Below, piece after piece: positions 6,470 to 14,731 of a stretch of DNA of 18,547 nt. The notes beneath the pieces are model-generated. The model had not been told where the DNA came from and did no database searches. It was given only the letters and a program-made list of their open reading frames with translations. The translations under genes were made by a program, and so were the position numbers. Within the stretch, counting starts at the first letter, position 1. Each line of letters begins with the position of its first letter. The stretch lies in assembly GCA_021772215.1 (NCBI GenBank), contig JAJFMK010000297.1:1-18547 (forward strand). Direction: 5' to 3'. This DNA is from Chlamydiota bacterium (GTDB lineage: Bacteria > Chlamydiota > Chlamydiia > Chlamydiales > JAJFMK01).

Positions 6470-6797
6470 GCGGCTTCCCCGGTTTTCTAGGACGTTTTCT
6501 CTTTAGAGGCTGGTAATGCTTTTTAGCCTTAGGAGGTAGGTATTCATATGACTTACCCACAAGTGACTTAATCTCCTCTAAAAAGGGGTAACGAGGATTC
6601 CATTGGTAAAGGCGCGTTTTACCCTCCTTAAAGCTGACAAGAAGACCCCCATCTTCTAGTTTTAATAACGCTTTTTGAATGGGGGTAAGGGGTGACTCCA
6701 AAAGTTTGCTCAGCTCGGACGCATAAGCTTTATCATGAAGCCAAACATAAATCAAAATCTGTTCGACACTCTTATTTCCAAATAGGTACTCTAGCAT
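6462..6797 (-). CDS. Winged-helix DNA-binding protein, partner of the nucleotidyltransferase
   Basis: This 111-aa protein has an N-terminal winged helix-turn-helix: helices around VEQILIYVWLHDKAYASELSKLLESPLTPIQKALLKLEDGG are followed by a wing LLVSFKEGKTRLYQWN (residues about 11-67), like ArsR/MarR-type folds. A linker and a strongly basic tail (PLKRKRPRKPGK) follow. It is the first gene of a two-gene unit and sits 8 bases from a 32-bp palindrome, the likely self-operator. It probably acts as repressor and, by analogy with similar pairs, as antitoxin or regulator of the nucleotidyltransferase. It has no metal-binding cysteines. AGAGGTG at suitable spacing supports the ATG. Confidence 0.7.
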   Translation of the reverse strand: MLEYLFGNKSVEQILIYVWLHDKAYASELSKLLESPLTPIQKALLKLEDGGLLVSFKEGKTRLYQWNPRYPFLEEIKSLVGKSYEYLPPKAKKHYQPLKRKRPRKPGKPLD

Positions 6798-6804
6798 GAT
6801 TCAC

Positions 6805-6836
6805 CTCTATTATAGGTTATATAACCTATAATAGAG
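6805..6836. promoter_or_regulatory. 32-bp perfect palindrome at the winged-helix gene promoter
   Basis: The half-site CTCTATTATAGGTTAT (6805-6820) is mirrored exactly by 6821-6836, a perfect palindrome with no spacer. It contains TATAAT on both strands, lies 8 bases before the start codon of the winged-helix gene, and shares its 13-base outer core with the repeat at 5903-5946. Autoregulation by the adjacent winged-helix protein is the simplest reading. Confidence 0.75.
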
Positions 6837-6977
6837 TTAGATTCAAGCTTAATTTCTCTTTAGAATCTGGGTTTAAGAGCCTAAATTCAACTGATTTGGC
6901 ACGCCTTTTCTCAATCCCTTGATGCAAAGAGGTACTCGATCACCCAGCTGTCAAAATTTTTCCCTGTGGGGTCATAG

Positions 6978-8978
6978 GTGATCCGGCTCACAAACTCTAT
7001 TGGACAAGTTGACATTATCCCAAGCGAGAACTTAAGATGCTGGATCCTTAAAAACAGAGGAGAGGTTAAGAGTTTCTTTGGAAATATTGGAGATTTTGTT
7101 GGTGGTGCCACAAGATTATTGAGGGGGGAAGAAGACGAAGATGGTGAAGTGCCACCGGCTGCGGCAGCAGGAGCTGGAGGAGTGCCACCAGCTGCGGCAG
7201 CAGCTCCAGAAAATCACTTTCTGGATCAATATTTTACTAATCAGGGAGAGATCAACTCTCAAGCAGCAGATCCGGTCTTTGGTACTCAGATCTTGGTAGG
7301 GCCTAAAACGCCGGGATTCTTCGGTAAAAAGGCAACACCCTTTGCCTTCGCCTCAATTGAAGGGCAGATGCTAAGGGGTATTCGCAAAGAGGATACGACA
7401 CTTTTTGGTGGCATGGTTAATGATGAGCTCGACATCTTAGGTGCGCACCCCTCCTTAAACTATGATAGCTCTGGTGCTCTTCAGAAAATGGAGCATCGGC
7501 TCGACTTCACAGCTAATCTGTCCCAAAGGGGCGAAATTAACCTACCTCCTAATGCCAAAAAGGTGGCTGGAATTCATCAGAATGCTACTAGCTACTACTT
7601 TGTCTATCCAGCTAACTTCCTGGAAAGCAAGGAGCTTCAGGCCCGGATGCACCAAACCCCAGACTATTTTAAGAGGTTGCAAAATGCGATGATAGAGGTG
7701 CTTGGTGAAGAAGTTGCAAACCTAGCCATCATCGGAGGCTTCGCCTATTTTGATAAGGATGGGAATCTCGTTCAGATTAAAGCGATCGTCCCCAAAGCGA
7801 CAGATGACCTTCTCTTTACAGAAGATGCAGTCTCGATTAATGAGCTGCCCCGAGCCCTCAAAGCTGAATTCTATCAAAGTAAGGATCTTTTAAATAGGCC
7901 AATTGCGGGAATGAAACCTCGAGATGGGAAATCGAATGAGATTACTGCCCCGGAACTTAGAGCGCTTGGTGCAAAACACTTCGCCTATATACCTCAAGGA
8001 TATGGAGGGCATCAAGATTTTTGGGAAAGACATGCCCCCTTTGGGCTCTTTGTCTACTCTTTTGATAATCCTCAATATGACTGCTTTTTGCCGATCGCTG
8101 TGGAAAAGCAAGTTGAGCTGGCCCCCGGAGGCGCTCAGAAAGTCAATGTCACGAAAGCTGATGGATCAACTCTAGAGATCCGGGCCCATATCGCCAAAGC
8201 TTGCGGCTGCTGCGAAAATGCTGCGCCAAATGTGGTTTACCAAGTCGATCCGGCAACAAAAGCTAAATCGAGACGAAATCCCCTGCCGGAGGGTGAGTAT
8301 TTCGCCCTCTGCTGCAGCGACTGCAGCAACAATCTCAATGAGAAGCAGAAAAATGGAATCGCCAGAGCAACCGTATTGGATATTTATCCTTTCACGGTTC
8401 AAAAGGGAACACTAGAGTTCTTTGACCATCTCAACCTTAAATCCATTCAGAACATTCGCAGTGTTAAACTTGACCAGATGGCGCAGTCGAGAGCTCATTT
8501 CGTTAACTTAAGTCCTCAGGAACGTGCAAAGGCGCTCATTCCTAACAACGCCCACAGCTTCAGAATGCTCTACCCGGCGGAGAAACTTGCCTCAAAAGAG
8601 ATGGATCATGAGATCGTTCAGCTCTATAATGTGGGAGGCTTTGCCTACTTTGACGCTCATGACAATGTTGTAGGGATCAACTATTTCTCAGCTGAGGCAG
8701 GAGGAGCCAGGTTAAACTTCGATCCCGTAGAGGAGCTCCAACTTACCGCTAATTCGCAGCAGACAGTTCAAGCTCAAGTTCGAAACAACAACTTGCCGCA
8801 TGTGACCATCAAAGCGCTTCGCTCTAAGGGTGTGCGCGACTTTATGTGGGTTCCCCCACAGGACGAAAATTTTTCCTCTAAGTTTGGACAGTTTCTCTAC
8901 TTCTCAGCGGATGGGACAAAGGTCTTTGCCAAAAAGGTCTCTGATAAAGAAACAGCGGGCCAAGCTAGCGCGTTCTAG
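6978..8978 (+). CDS. Large orphan protein with duplicated module and central Cys cluster, candidate effector
   Basis: This 666-aa frame belongs to no family I recognise. It has no signal peptide or membrane segment. A Gly/Ala/Pro linker (57-77) derives from a 33-bp tandem repeat. Two copies of a module follow: copy A about 199-370 (YFVYPANFLESKEL, IIGGFAYFDKDGNLVQI, APELRALGAKHFAYIPQG, FGLFVYSFD) and copy B about 521-650 (FRMLYPAEKLASKEM, NVGGFAYFDAHDNVVGI, IKALRSKGVRDFMWVPPQ, FGQFLYFSADG). Between them ACGCC (408-412) and CCSDC (445-449) form a possible zinc site. The GTG at 6978 directly follows an in-frame stop and has only a weak GGGG upstream; the true start may be later, before the conserved-looking FFGNIGDFVGG, or the 5' end may be lost. 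Neighbours suggest an effector. It overlaps the converging efflux gene by 14 bases. Confidence 0.7.
   Translation: MIRLTNSIGQVDIIPSENLRCWILKNRGEVKSFFGNIGDFVGGATRLLRGEEDEDGEVPPAAAAGAGGVPPAAAAAPENHFLDQYFTNQGEINSQAADPVFGTQILVGPKTPGFFGKKATPFAFASIEGQMLRGIRKEDTTLFGGMVNDELDILGAHPSLNYDSSGALQKMEHRLDFTANLSQRGEINLPPNAKKVAGIHQNATSYYFVYPANFLESKELQARMHQTPDYFKRLQNAMIEVLGEEVANLAIIGGFAYFDKDGNLVQIKAIVPKATDDLLFTEDAVSINELPRALKAEFYQSKDLLNRPIAGMKPRDGKSNEITAPELRALGAKHFAYIPQGYGGHQDFWERHAPFGLFVYSFDNPQYDCFLPIAVEKQVELAPGGAQKVNVTKADGSTLEIRAHIAKACGCCENAAPNVVYQVDPATKAKSRRNPLPEGEYFALCCSDCSNNLNEKQKNGIARATVLDIYPFTVQKGTLEFFDHLNLKSIQNIRSVKLDQMAQSRAHFVNLSPQERAKALIPNNAHSFRMLYPAEKLASKEMDHEIVQLYNVGGFAYFDAHDNVVGINYFSAEAGGARLNFDPVEELQLTANSQQTVQAQVRNNNLPHVTIKALRSKGVRDFMWVPPQDENFSSKFGQFLYFSADGTKVFAKKVSDKETAGQASAF
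7148..7213 (+). repeat. 33-bp tandem duplication in the linker of the orphan gene
   Basis: Two adjacent 33-base units begin AGTGCCACC at 7148 and 7181 and diverge slightly toward the end. They encode VPPAAAAGAGG and VPPAAAAAPEN, a flexible Pro/Ala spacer of 11 codons each. Confidence 0.75.
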
Positions 8979-10368
8979 CCATCTCATCCGCCTCGCAAAC
9001 CCAGCCTCCACCGAGGCTGGCGTAGATATCTACGAGTGCTGTGAGGCGGTCCGCTAGGAAGGTCGCCTCTTCAAGCTGAGCGCGGAACAGTTCGCGCTCA
9101 GCGTCTAGGACGGTGAGGTAGTCGATCAGCCCCTCATCATATCTTAGGTTGGAGAGGCGCAAATATTCCGCTAACGTCTCCACCTTTTTTTTCTGCTCTT
9201 CGACGATGCGTTGGTTGATCTCGTGGGAGATCAAGGCGTCATTCACCTCTTGGGTTGCCTTTAAGATGGAGGAGGCATACGTGTGGATCAGCTCCTGCTT
9301 AATCGCCTGCGCCTCTTTTAGATTATAGAGCAGCCTACCTCCTGTGAAGATCTCTTGAGCAAAGGTAACGCCGTAGTCCCAAGTGGCCGCTTTGCCGGAG
9401 AAGAGAAAGCGCCAAAAGGAGCTTTCAGTGTCGACACCGCCGATGAGGTTAATCTGTGGCAAAAAGAGCGCTCGCGCCACGCCGATATTGGCGTTGGCAG
9501 CCTTTAAAAGCTCCTCTTGAGCTAGGATGTCCGGTCTTTGGTTAAAGAGGTCACAAGGTGAACAGACAGGGACATTCTCCACATCACGAAGCTCTTTTAG
9601 AGTGACACCACCACAGATAGCTTGTGAATCGGTCCCGATCAAAAAGGAGAGGAGATCCTCTTGAACATTAATTAGAAGCTTAAACTGCTCGACAGATGTG
9701 ATCGCATCCTGCACCTGTGAGAGCGCCTGATCCACCTGCAGCTCCGAGGTGAGGCCTAAATCAAAGCGGATCAGCGCCAGGTCATACCCCTCCTGACGCG
9801 TTCTCAACGTCTCTTCAGAGACCTCTAGCTGTCTTTGGTACTTTTTGAGCTCGACATAGGAGTTGGCAACAGACTGCACAAGCGTCAGGACGACAGTGCG
9901 CTGGTTTTGCACCTCAGCGAGCAGCTGATGACACGCCTCGGCTGTGGCGCTTCTGAGCTCTCCAAAGAGATCCAGCTGGTAGGAGCCGTTCAGAATCAAT
10001 CCATAGGTCTCAAAAGTATTGCTAGTCACAACCGGCGTCGAAAAGAGGCTGGGTGAGAGTCTCTCACGTGTACCGAAGCCGCTGGCGCTAATTTGAGGAA
10101 AGAGCTCTGAGCGGACGATGCCATACTTCGACATAAACTGATCGACGCGCCAAATAGCAGCCTGGAGATCTTGGTTGTTATCTAGCGCCTCCTCAATCAA
10201 CTGCGTCAAAAATGGGTCGCCTAGCTGCTCCCACCAGGAGAGGTTGCAGCAAGCCTCTTCGATCGGCGCCTCTACACGCCAGCTATTATACTGCGCAACT
10301 TCTGGCCGATAGTAGGTGGGCGCCAAAGAGCAGCTGCAGAGAAAAAGTAGCGAAAGTATGATCTTCAT
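8965..10368 (-). CDS. Outer membrane efflux lipoprotein (NodT/OprM-type, TolC superfamily)
   Basis: This 467-aa protein is the outer-membrane channel of a tripartite RND pump. A lipoprotein signal (MKIILSLLFLCSC, likely lipidated C13) is followed by the NodT-type start YYRPEV...SWWEQLGDPFL..LIEEALDNNQDLQAA. It then has two outer-membrane-efflux repeats with long periplasmic coiled-coil helices (about 45-240 and 255-450), including QRPDILAQEELLKAANANIGVARALFLPQI at the second repeat. Length is normal for the family. It is the last gene of the operon; its ATG overlaps the pump stop codon by 4 bases (ATGA), so translation is coupled. Its 3' end overlaps the converging orphan gene. The substrate is unknown. 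Confidence 0.93.
   Translation of the reverse strand: MKIILSLLFLCSCSLAPTYYRPEVAQYNSWRVEAPIEEACCNLSWWEQLGDPFLTQLIEEALDNNQDLQAAIWRVDQFMSKYGIVRSELFPQISASGFGTRERLSPSLFSTPVVTSNTFETYGLILNGSYQLDLFGELRSATAEACHQLLAEVQNQRTVVLTLVQSVANSYVELKKYQRQLEVSEETLRTRQEGYDLALIRFDLGLTSELQVDQALSQVQDAITSVEQFKLLINVQEDLLSFLIGTDSQAICGGVTLKELRDVENVPVCSPCDLFNQRPDILAQEELLKAANANIGVARALFLPQINLIGGVDTESSFWRFLFSGKAATWDYGVTFAQEIFTGGRLLYNLKEAQAIKQELIHTYASSILKATQEVNDALISHEINQRIVEEQKKKVETLAEYLRLSNLRYDEGLIDYLTVLDAERELFRAQLEEATFLADRLTALVDIYASLGGGWVCEADEMARTR
9001..9020 (+). terminator. Hairpin beyond the orphan gene, inside the efflux gene (weak)
   Basis: CCAGCCTC and GAGGCTGG form a perfect 8-bp stem with a 4-base loop 22 bases after the orphan gene's stop. 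There is no T tract, and the bases encode the C-terminal Gly-rich part of the outer-membrane protein, so a terminator role is only possible. Confidence 0.25.
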
Positions 10369-13300
10369 CGCTTCTCCTTGTAGAGAAGTTTAAAGAAGAA
10401 GGGGACAAAGCAGATCGCAAGCAAAGTGGCGGCAATCATTCCGCCTAAGACTCCGACACCGACAGAGTGGCGGCTGTTAGCGCCAGCGCCGCTACTTAAA
10501 GCGAGGGGAAGCACACCAAAAATAAAGGTCAAAGAGGTCATCAAGATAGCACGGAAGCGAAGGCGCGCCGCGCTCATCGCCGCCTCTTCGGGTGAGGCGC
10601 CCTCTTCCGCTTTTTGTGCAGCAAACTCAACAATCAAAATGGCATTTTTCGCTGAGAGGGCGATCAGAGTCACCAGGCCGATCTGAAAGTAGACATCGTC
10701 CGGCATCCCTAATAGGTTGATCGCAACAAAGGCGCCAAGGATCCCGAAAGGAACAGCTAAGAGCACAGCAAACGGCAGCGACCACCTTTCATAAAGAGCT
10801 GCTAAGATCAAAAAGACCATTACAAGGGCGGCTAAAAGAACGATGCCCGATGAACCTTGGCTCACCAGCTGCTGATAGACGACGCCGCTCCAGCCGAAAG
10901 TGAAAAAGGGCGGCAGCGCCGATTTTGCCACCTCCTCCATCGCAACGATAGCCTGGCCGCTGGTATAGCCCGGCGCATTACCGCCAATCACCTCGGCAGC
11001 CGGGAAGTCGTTGAAGCGGCTCACCAAATTGGGTCCACTGGAGGGCTTAATGGTGAGAAGAGACTTTAAAGGTACCATCTCCTGATTAGAAGAGCGCACA
11101 TACATATCGCCAATGGCGTCGAGATTATCGCGAAAATCGGGCTCTGCCTGAAGGACCACCTGATAGATTCGGCCAAACTTATTGAAATTATTGACATAGA
11201 CAGAGCCTAAAAGCGTCTGCATGGCGTTGAAAACGTCGCTGACAGAGACGCCGAGCGCTTTGGCCTTATAACGGTCGAGATCGACATCAAACTGCAGGTT
11301 ATCAAACTGAGCTGTTGTCATAATGCGTCCGATCTCAGGCCTCTCACGAGCCTTCTGAAGGAACTGCGCAATCGCCTCTTCAAGCGCCTCGCTACCGCCA
11401 CTGCCGCGGTTTTCGATCCAAAACTCAAAGCCGCCCACAGTTCCTAAACCCTGAATCGCGGGCGGGTTGACCACAACAATATTGGCATCTTCAATCGCCA
11501 AAAACTCCTCATTTAACGTCTCAATGACAGCGGGCGCCTGTAGATTCTTGCTCTTTCTCTCATCCCAATTTTTGAGCATGATAAAGTTCGAGGCGATCTG
11601 GGTGCGGTTTAAGCTCTCAATGATGCTAAAGCCGGTTAGTGAGATGACCCGCTCGACAGCCGGATGTTTAAGAGCAATATCTGTGATCGCATTGGAGGCC
11701 TCTTGCGCTCTATCTAGACTTGCGGCATCGGGAAGGTTGGCGATAGCGATCACATAGCCTTGATCTTCGTTCGGCACAAAGGCCTTCGGGGTGTGAACAA
11801 AAAAGAGGGCCACAGCCGCCAGCACGCCTCCAAACAGCGACAAAGAGATCCATTTTCGATCCAAAATTGCCTTTGCCACCATAAGATAGCCGTTGGTCAC
11901 CTTTTCAAGCCCTCTGTTAAAGAGCTTTGCAAAGCGATTTTCTTTACGCTCCTGTTTTAAGATGCGCGCTGCGAGCGCAGGGCTAAAGGTGAGCGCCACA
12001 ACGCCGGAGAAGACCACCGAGACTGCAATCGTTAAGGCAAACTGCTTGTAGAGCTGGCCGGCGATCCCGCCTAAAAAGGCAACAGGGATGAATACCGCCA
12101 GAAGAACAAAGACGATCGCAATCACCGGCCCTGTCACCTCATCCATCGCGCGCTTTGCCGCCTCTTTGGGGTCGAGATTAAACTCGCGCATGTTGCGGTC
12201 CACATTCTCTACAACCACAATCGCATCGTCGACCACAATGCCTATCGCTAATACCATACCAAAGAGGGTTAGTGTGTTGATCGAAAAGCCCATGAGGTAC
12301 ATCCCCGCAAAGCCGCCCAAAATCGCCACAATCAGCGCCACAACCGGAATAATCGTCGCGCGGATGTTCTGTAAGAAGATAAAGACCACCAGGATCACCA
12401 GAAGGGCCGCCTCGAAAATGGTCTTCACCACCTCTTGAATTGAGATGCGGATGAAGAGGGTGGTGTCGTAAGGGATACTATACTCAATGCCTTGGGGAAA
12501 GTTTTCCGCCAGCTTCGCCATCTTATTTCTGACCTGGGTGGCGACGTCGAGGGCATTGGCGCCATACTCTTGATAGATCGCTAAAAGAATTGTCGGCTCC
12601 TTGTCGATCGCCCCGTCGACGCTGTAGTCCTGCGCGCCGAGCTGCACAGTGGCAATATCTTTTAGCAGGACGGCGGCGCCATTGAGGTCAGCGCGCAAAA
12701 TAATATTCTCAAACTCCTCCGGCGTGCTGAGGCGCCCCTTCGTCTTCATCGGCACCGTCAAAGTGACAGGGTGTGGGTTTGGCGCCTGGCCAAGCTGACC
12801 GATGCCATAGTCCTGGTTCTGTTCACGCACCGCATTGATCACATCTTCGGCGGTCAATTTATACTGCGCCATCAGGTCGGGCCGAAGCCAGATGCGCATT
12901 GAGTAGTTGCGCTGGCCAATAATTGAGATGTTGCTAATACCGGGAAGCAGCTCGAGGTCATTGACGACAGCGATCTGTGCGAAGTTGCTTATAAAATTTT
13001 GGTCATAACGCCCCGTAGGAGACTGCAGTGCGACAATCTGGAGGATATTGGGTGTCTGCTTTTTGATGACGACGCCCTGCTTTTGCACCTCTTCAGGCAA
13101 GAGAGACATCGACTGATTGACCAGATTCTGTACATTGACCTGATCCATGTTGGCGTTGCTGCCCACCTCGAAATAGACGTCAAGCGTCATAAACCCCGAC
13201 GAGCTATTTTGCGAATACATGTAGATCATATCTTCGACACCTAAGATATTCTGCTCGAGCGGTGAGGCGACGTCGTCTGCTAACACCTGCGCATTGGCGC

Positions 13301-13454
13301 CGTTGTAGTTGGTGGTCACCTGGATTAGAGGCGGCGTCATGTTGGGATACTGTTCAATCGGCAGCGTCCACATCGCTGCCAGGCCAGCGAGCGCGATGAT
13401 GATCGAGATCACCGCAGCGAATATGGGATGGTCAATGAAGTAGCGACTGATCAT
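10365..13454 (-). CDS. RND multidrug efflux pump, inner-membrane transporter (HAE1/AcrB family)
   Basis: This 1029-aa protein is a full-length hydrophobe/amphiphile efflux RND transporter, driving proton-coupled export of drugs or host toxicants as a trimer in the inner membrane. TM1 (about 10-30) is followed by the family sequence LPIEQYPNMTPP, the periplasmic porter domain, then TM2-6 (about 340-495) with the proton-relay pair D409-D410 in GIVVDDAIVVVENV. The second porter half follows, then TM8-12 (about 870-1025) with the relay lysine K936 in SAKNAILIVEF. All relay residues are present, so it should function. Its start lies inside the adaptor gene (23-base overlap) and its stop overlaps the channel gene by 4 bases, so all three are made together. 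AcrB/MexB-like substrates are typical; specificity is not readable. Confidence 0.97.
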   Translation of the reverse strand: MISRYFIDHPIFAAVISIIIALAGLAAMWTLPIEQYPNMTPPLIQVTTNYNGANAQVLADDVASPLEQNILGVEDMIYMYSQNSSSGFMTLDVYFEVGSNANMDQVNVQNLVNQSMSLLPEEVQKQGVVIKKQTPNILQIVALQSPTGRYDQNFISNFAQIAVVNDLELLPGISNISIIGQRNYSMRIWLRPDLMAQYKLTAEDVINAVREQNQDYGIGQLGQAPNPHPVTLTVPMKTKGRLSTPEEFENIILRADLNGAAVLLKDIATVQLGAQDYSVDGAIDKEPTILLAIYQEYGANALDVATQVRNKMAKLAENFPQGIEYSIPYDTTLFIRISIQEVVKTIFEAALLVILVVFIFLQNIRATIIPVVALIVAILGGFAGMYLMGFSINTLTLFGMVLAIGIVVDDAIVVVENVDRNMREFNLDPKEAAKRAMDEVTGPVIAIVFVLLAVFIPVAFLGGIAGQLYKQFALTIAVSVVFSGVVALTFSPALAARILKQERKENRFAKLFNRGLEKVTNGYLMVAKAILDRKWISLSLFGGVLAAVALFFVHTPKAFVPNEDQGYVIAIANLPDAASLDRAQEASNAITDIALKHPAVERVISLTGFSIIESLNRTQIASNFIMLKNWDERKSKNLQAPAVIETLNEEFLAIEDANIVVVNPPAIQGLGTVGGFEFWIENRGSGGSEALEEAIAQFLQKARERPEIGRIMTTAQFDNLQFDVDLDRYKAKALGVSVSDVFNAMQTLLGSVYVNNFNKFGRIYQVVLQAEPDFRDNLDAIGDMYVRSSNQEMVPLKSLLTIKPSSGPNLVSRFNDFPAAEVIGGNAPGYTSGQAIVAMEEVAKSALPPFFTFGWSGVVYQQLVSQGSSGIVLLAALVMVFLILAALYERWSLPFAVLLAVPFGILGAFVAINLLGMPDDVYFQIGLVTLIALSAKNAILIVEFAAQKAEEGASPEEAAMSAARLRFRAILMTSLTFIFGVLPLALSSGAGANSRHSVGVGVLGGMIAATLLAICFVPFFFKLLYKEKR

Positions 13455-14586
13455 AGACTAAAATGTGCGGCTGCTTTTTTGCTGAGTAGGCGTCCGATTT
13501 GGTCACCTTAACCTCACTGCCCTGCTGAACTTTATTTACTCCCTTAGAGATCACCCGATCACCTGCCTTCAACCCTTTCGTGATGATCCAATAATCTTCA
13601 TACCAGTCGCCCGTCTCCACCGGCTGCACTAGCGCTTTGTCATCTTTTAAAAGATAGACGAAGAGACCATTTCTGCCCTGTAGAACAGCCGTTTTAGGCA
13701 CAATGATCGCACTCGGACGATAGGCGCCAAGGATGCGGGCGCGCACAAACTGCCCAGGGCGCAGCCACCCTTTAGGATTGGCCATAATCGAGCGCACTAG
13801 CATCGTTCCTGTGCTCTGCTGCAGCGCCGGATCGGTAAAGTCGATCTTTCCCTTCGCCGGCAAAATCGAGCCATCCGGCATCACAATCTCAATTTGAAAA
13901 CCTTTATCTTTGGGCATCACAAGCGTCCCTTTGAGCTGCTCTTGGCGCGCTTTTAAGATATCGCCTTCCGAGACGCTGAAGTTGACCCAGATCGGATCGA
14001 TCACATAGATGTTTGTCAAAAGGCTGTTCGGTCCCGGCGATATCAGCGCCCCCTCTCGAAAGATGGCGCGGCTCGCTAAACCGGTCACAGGGCTTTTAAT
14101 CTCTGTGTAGCTTAAATTGACCTCTGCCTTCCTCAAATTGGCCTGCGCTGTCACCACATCTGCTTCTGTAGAGAGCTGCTTTGAGATCGCATTATCCAGA
14201 TCGCGTTGGCTCACCGCATTCTCCTCATAGAGAGGCACCATCCGATTTTTCTGCTGCAGCGCATTCCACGCCATCGCCTTTTGTCGATCGAGCTCCCCTT
14301 GCGCCTCCTCCACTTTGGCGATGAAGGAGCGCTGATCCAATACAAACATTAGGTCGCCTGCATGAACCAGTTCCCCCTCTTCGTAGCAGATCTTCTCTAA
14401 ATAGCCCTCAACGCGCGCCCGAAGCTCCACAATGTGCGAACTCTCGGCCACCGCTACAAACTCGAAAACTGCCTCAATATCTTGTGGTTGTATCTCAAAT
14501 GCTGTGACAGGAACAGAGAGCTCTTTTGGAGTGCTCTCCTTCTGACAAGAGACGAGACAGAAAATTAGTAAAAGAGTCCAGCGCAT
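13432..14586 (-). CDS. RND efflux periplasmic adaptor lipoprotein (AcrA/MexA family)
   Basis: This 384-aa membrane fusion protein bridges the pump and the outer-membrane channel. A lipoprotein signal ends in LVSC (C14). Domains in order are: first beta-barrel/lipoyl half (about 35-90, VELRARVEGYLEKI...EGELVHAGDLMFVLD), alpha-helical hairpin (about 92-160), second lipoyl half (YTEIKSPVTGLASRAIFREGALISPG), beta-barrel (about 195-285), and membrane-proximal domain (about 295-365). Its C-terminal codons extend over the start of the pump gene by 23 bases, giving an unusual tail (HILVYDQSLLH). It heads the operon. The 145-base upstream gap to the divergent gene must hold the promoter, but no adjacent repressor gene of the TetR or MarR type is present. 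No strong ribosome site was seen before its ATG. Confidence 0.95.
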   Translation of the reverse strand: MRWTLLLIFCLVSCQKESTPKELSVPVTAFEIQPQDIEAVFEFVAVAESSHIVELRARVEGYLEKICYEEGELVHAGDLMFVLDQRSFIAKVEEAQGELDRQKAMAWNALQQKNRMVPLYEENAVSQRDLDNAISKQLSTEADVVTAQANLRKAEVNLSYTEIKSPVTGLASRAIFREGALISPGPNSLLTNIYVIDPIWVNFSVSEGDILKARQEQLKGTLVMPKDKGFQIEIVMPDGSILPAKGKIDFTDPALQQSTGTMLVRSIMANPKGWLRPGQFVRARILGAYRPSAIIVPKTAVLQGRNGLFVYLLKDDKALVQPVETGDWYEDYWIITKGLKAGDRVISKGVNKVQQGSEVKVTKSDAYSAKKQPHILVYDQSLLH

Positions 14587-14701
14587 AAGAGACTGAGGTT
14601 TAGCAAATATTTTTTTATATCACAAGTGTTAAATAAGGAATGTTAACCATTTCTTAATCAGATATTTAAGATTCATCCCACTCAGATTTAAAATAGTATT
14701 T

Positions 14702-14710
14702 TGGTATAAT
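14702..14710 (+). promoter_or_regulatory. Extended -10 promoter for the coiled-coil orphan
   Basis: TGG followed by TATAAT (14702-14710) is an extended -10 (TGnTATAAT) element 21 bases before the ATG, with AGGAGGAGG ribosome-binding bases between. No clear -35 is present, as expected for this class. Confidence 0.65.
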
Positions 14711-14731
14711 AGAAGGCAGGAGGAGGGGTCA

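Noticed and set aside
6911..7111. Minus-strand frame of 66 codons whose last 30 residues look protein-like
   Set aside because: No ribosome-binding site before either start, it overlaps the orphan gene, and I recognise no family. It could be a gene relic but the support is too thin.
12088..12438. Plus-strand frames opposite the RND pump and other efflux genes (for example 116 codons here)
   Set aside because: They are antisense shadows of the strongly supported pump, with low-complexity composition and no ribosome-binding sites.
14587..14701. Search for a clear efflux operon promoter or operator upstream of the adaptor gene
   Set aside because: Several weak hexamer pairs (for example TTAACA) are possible in this AT-rich stretch but none is better than chance, so no promoter was annotated.
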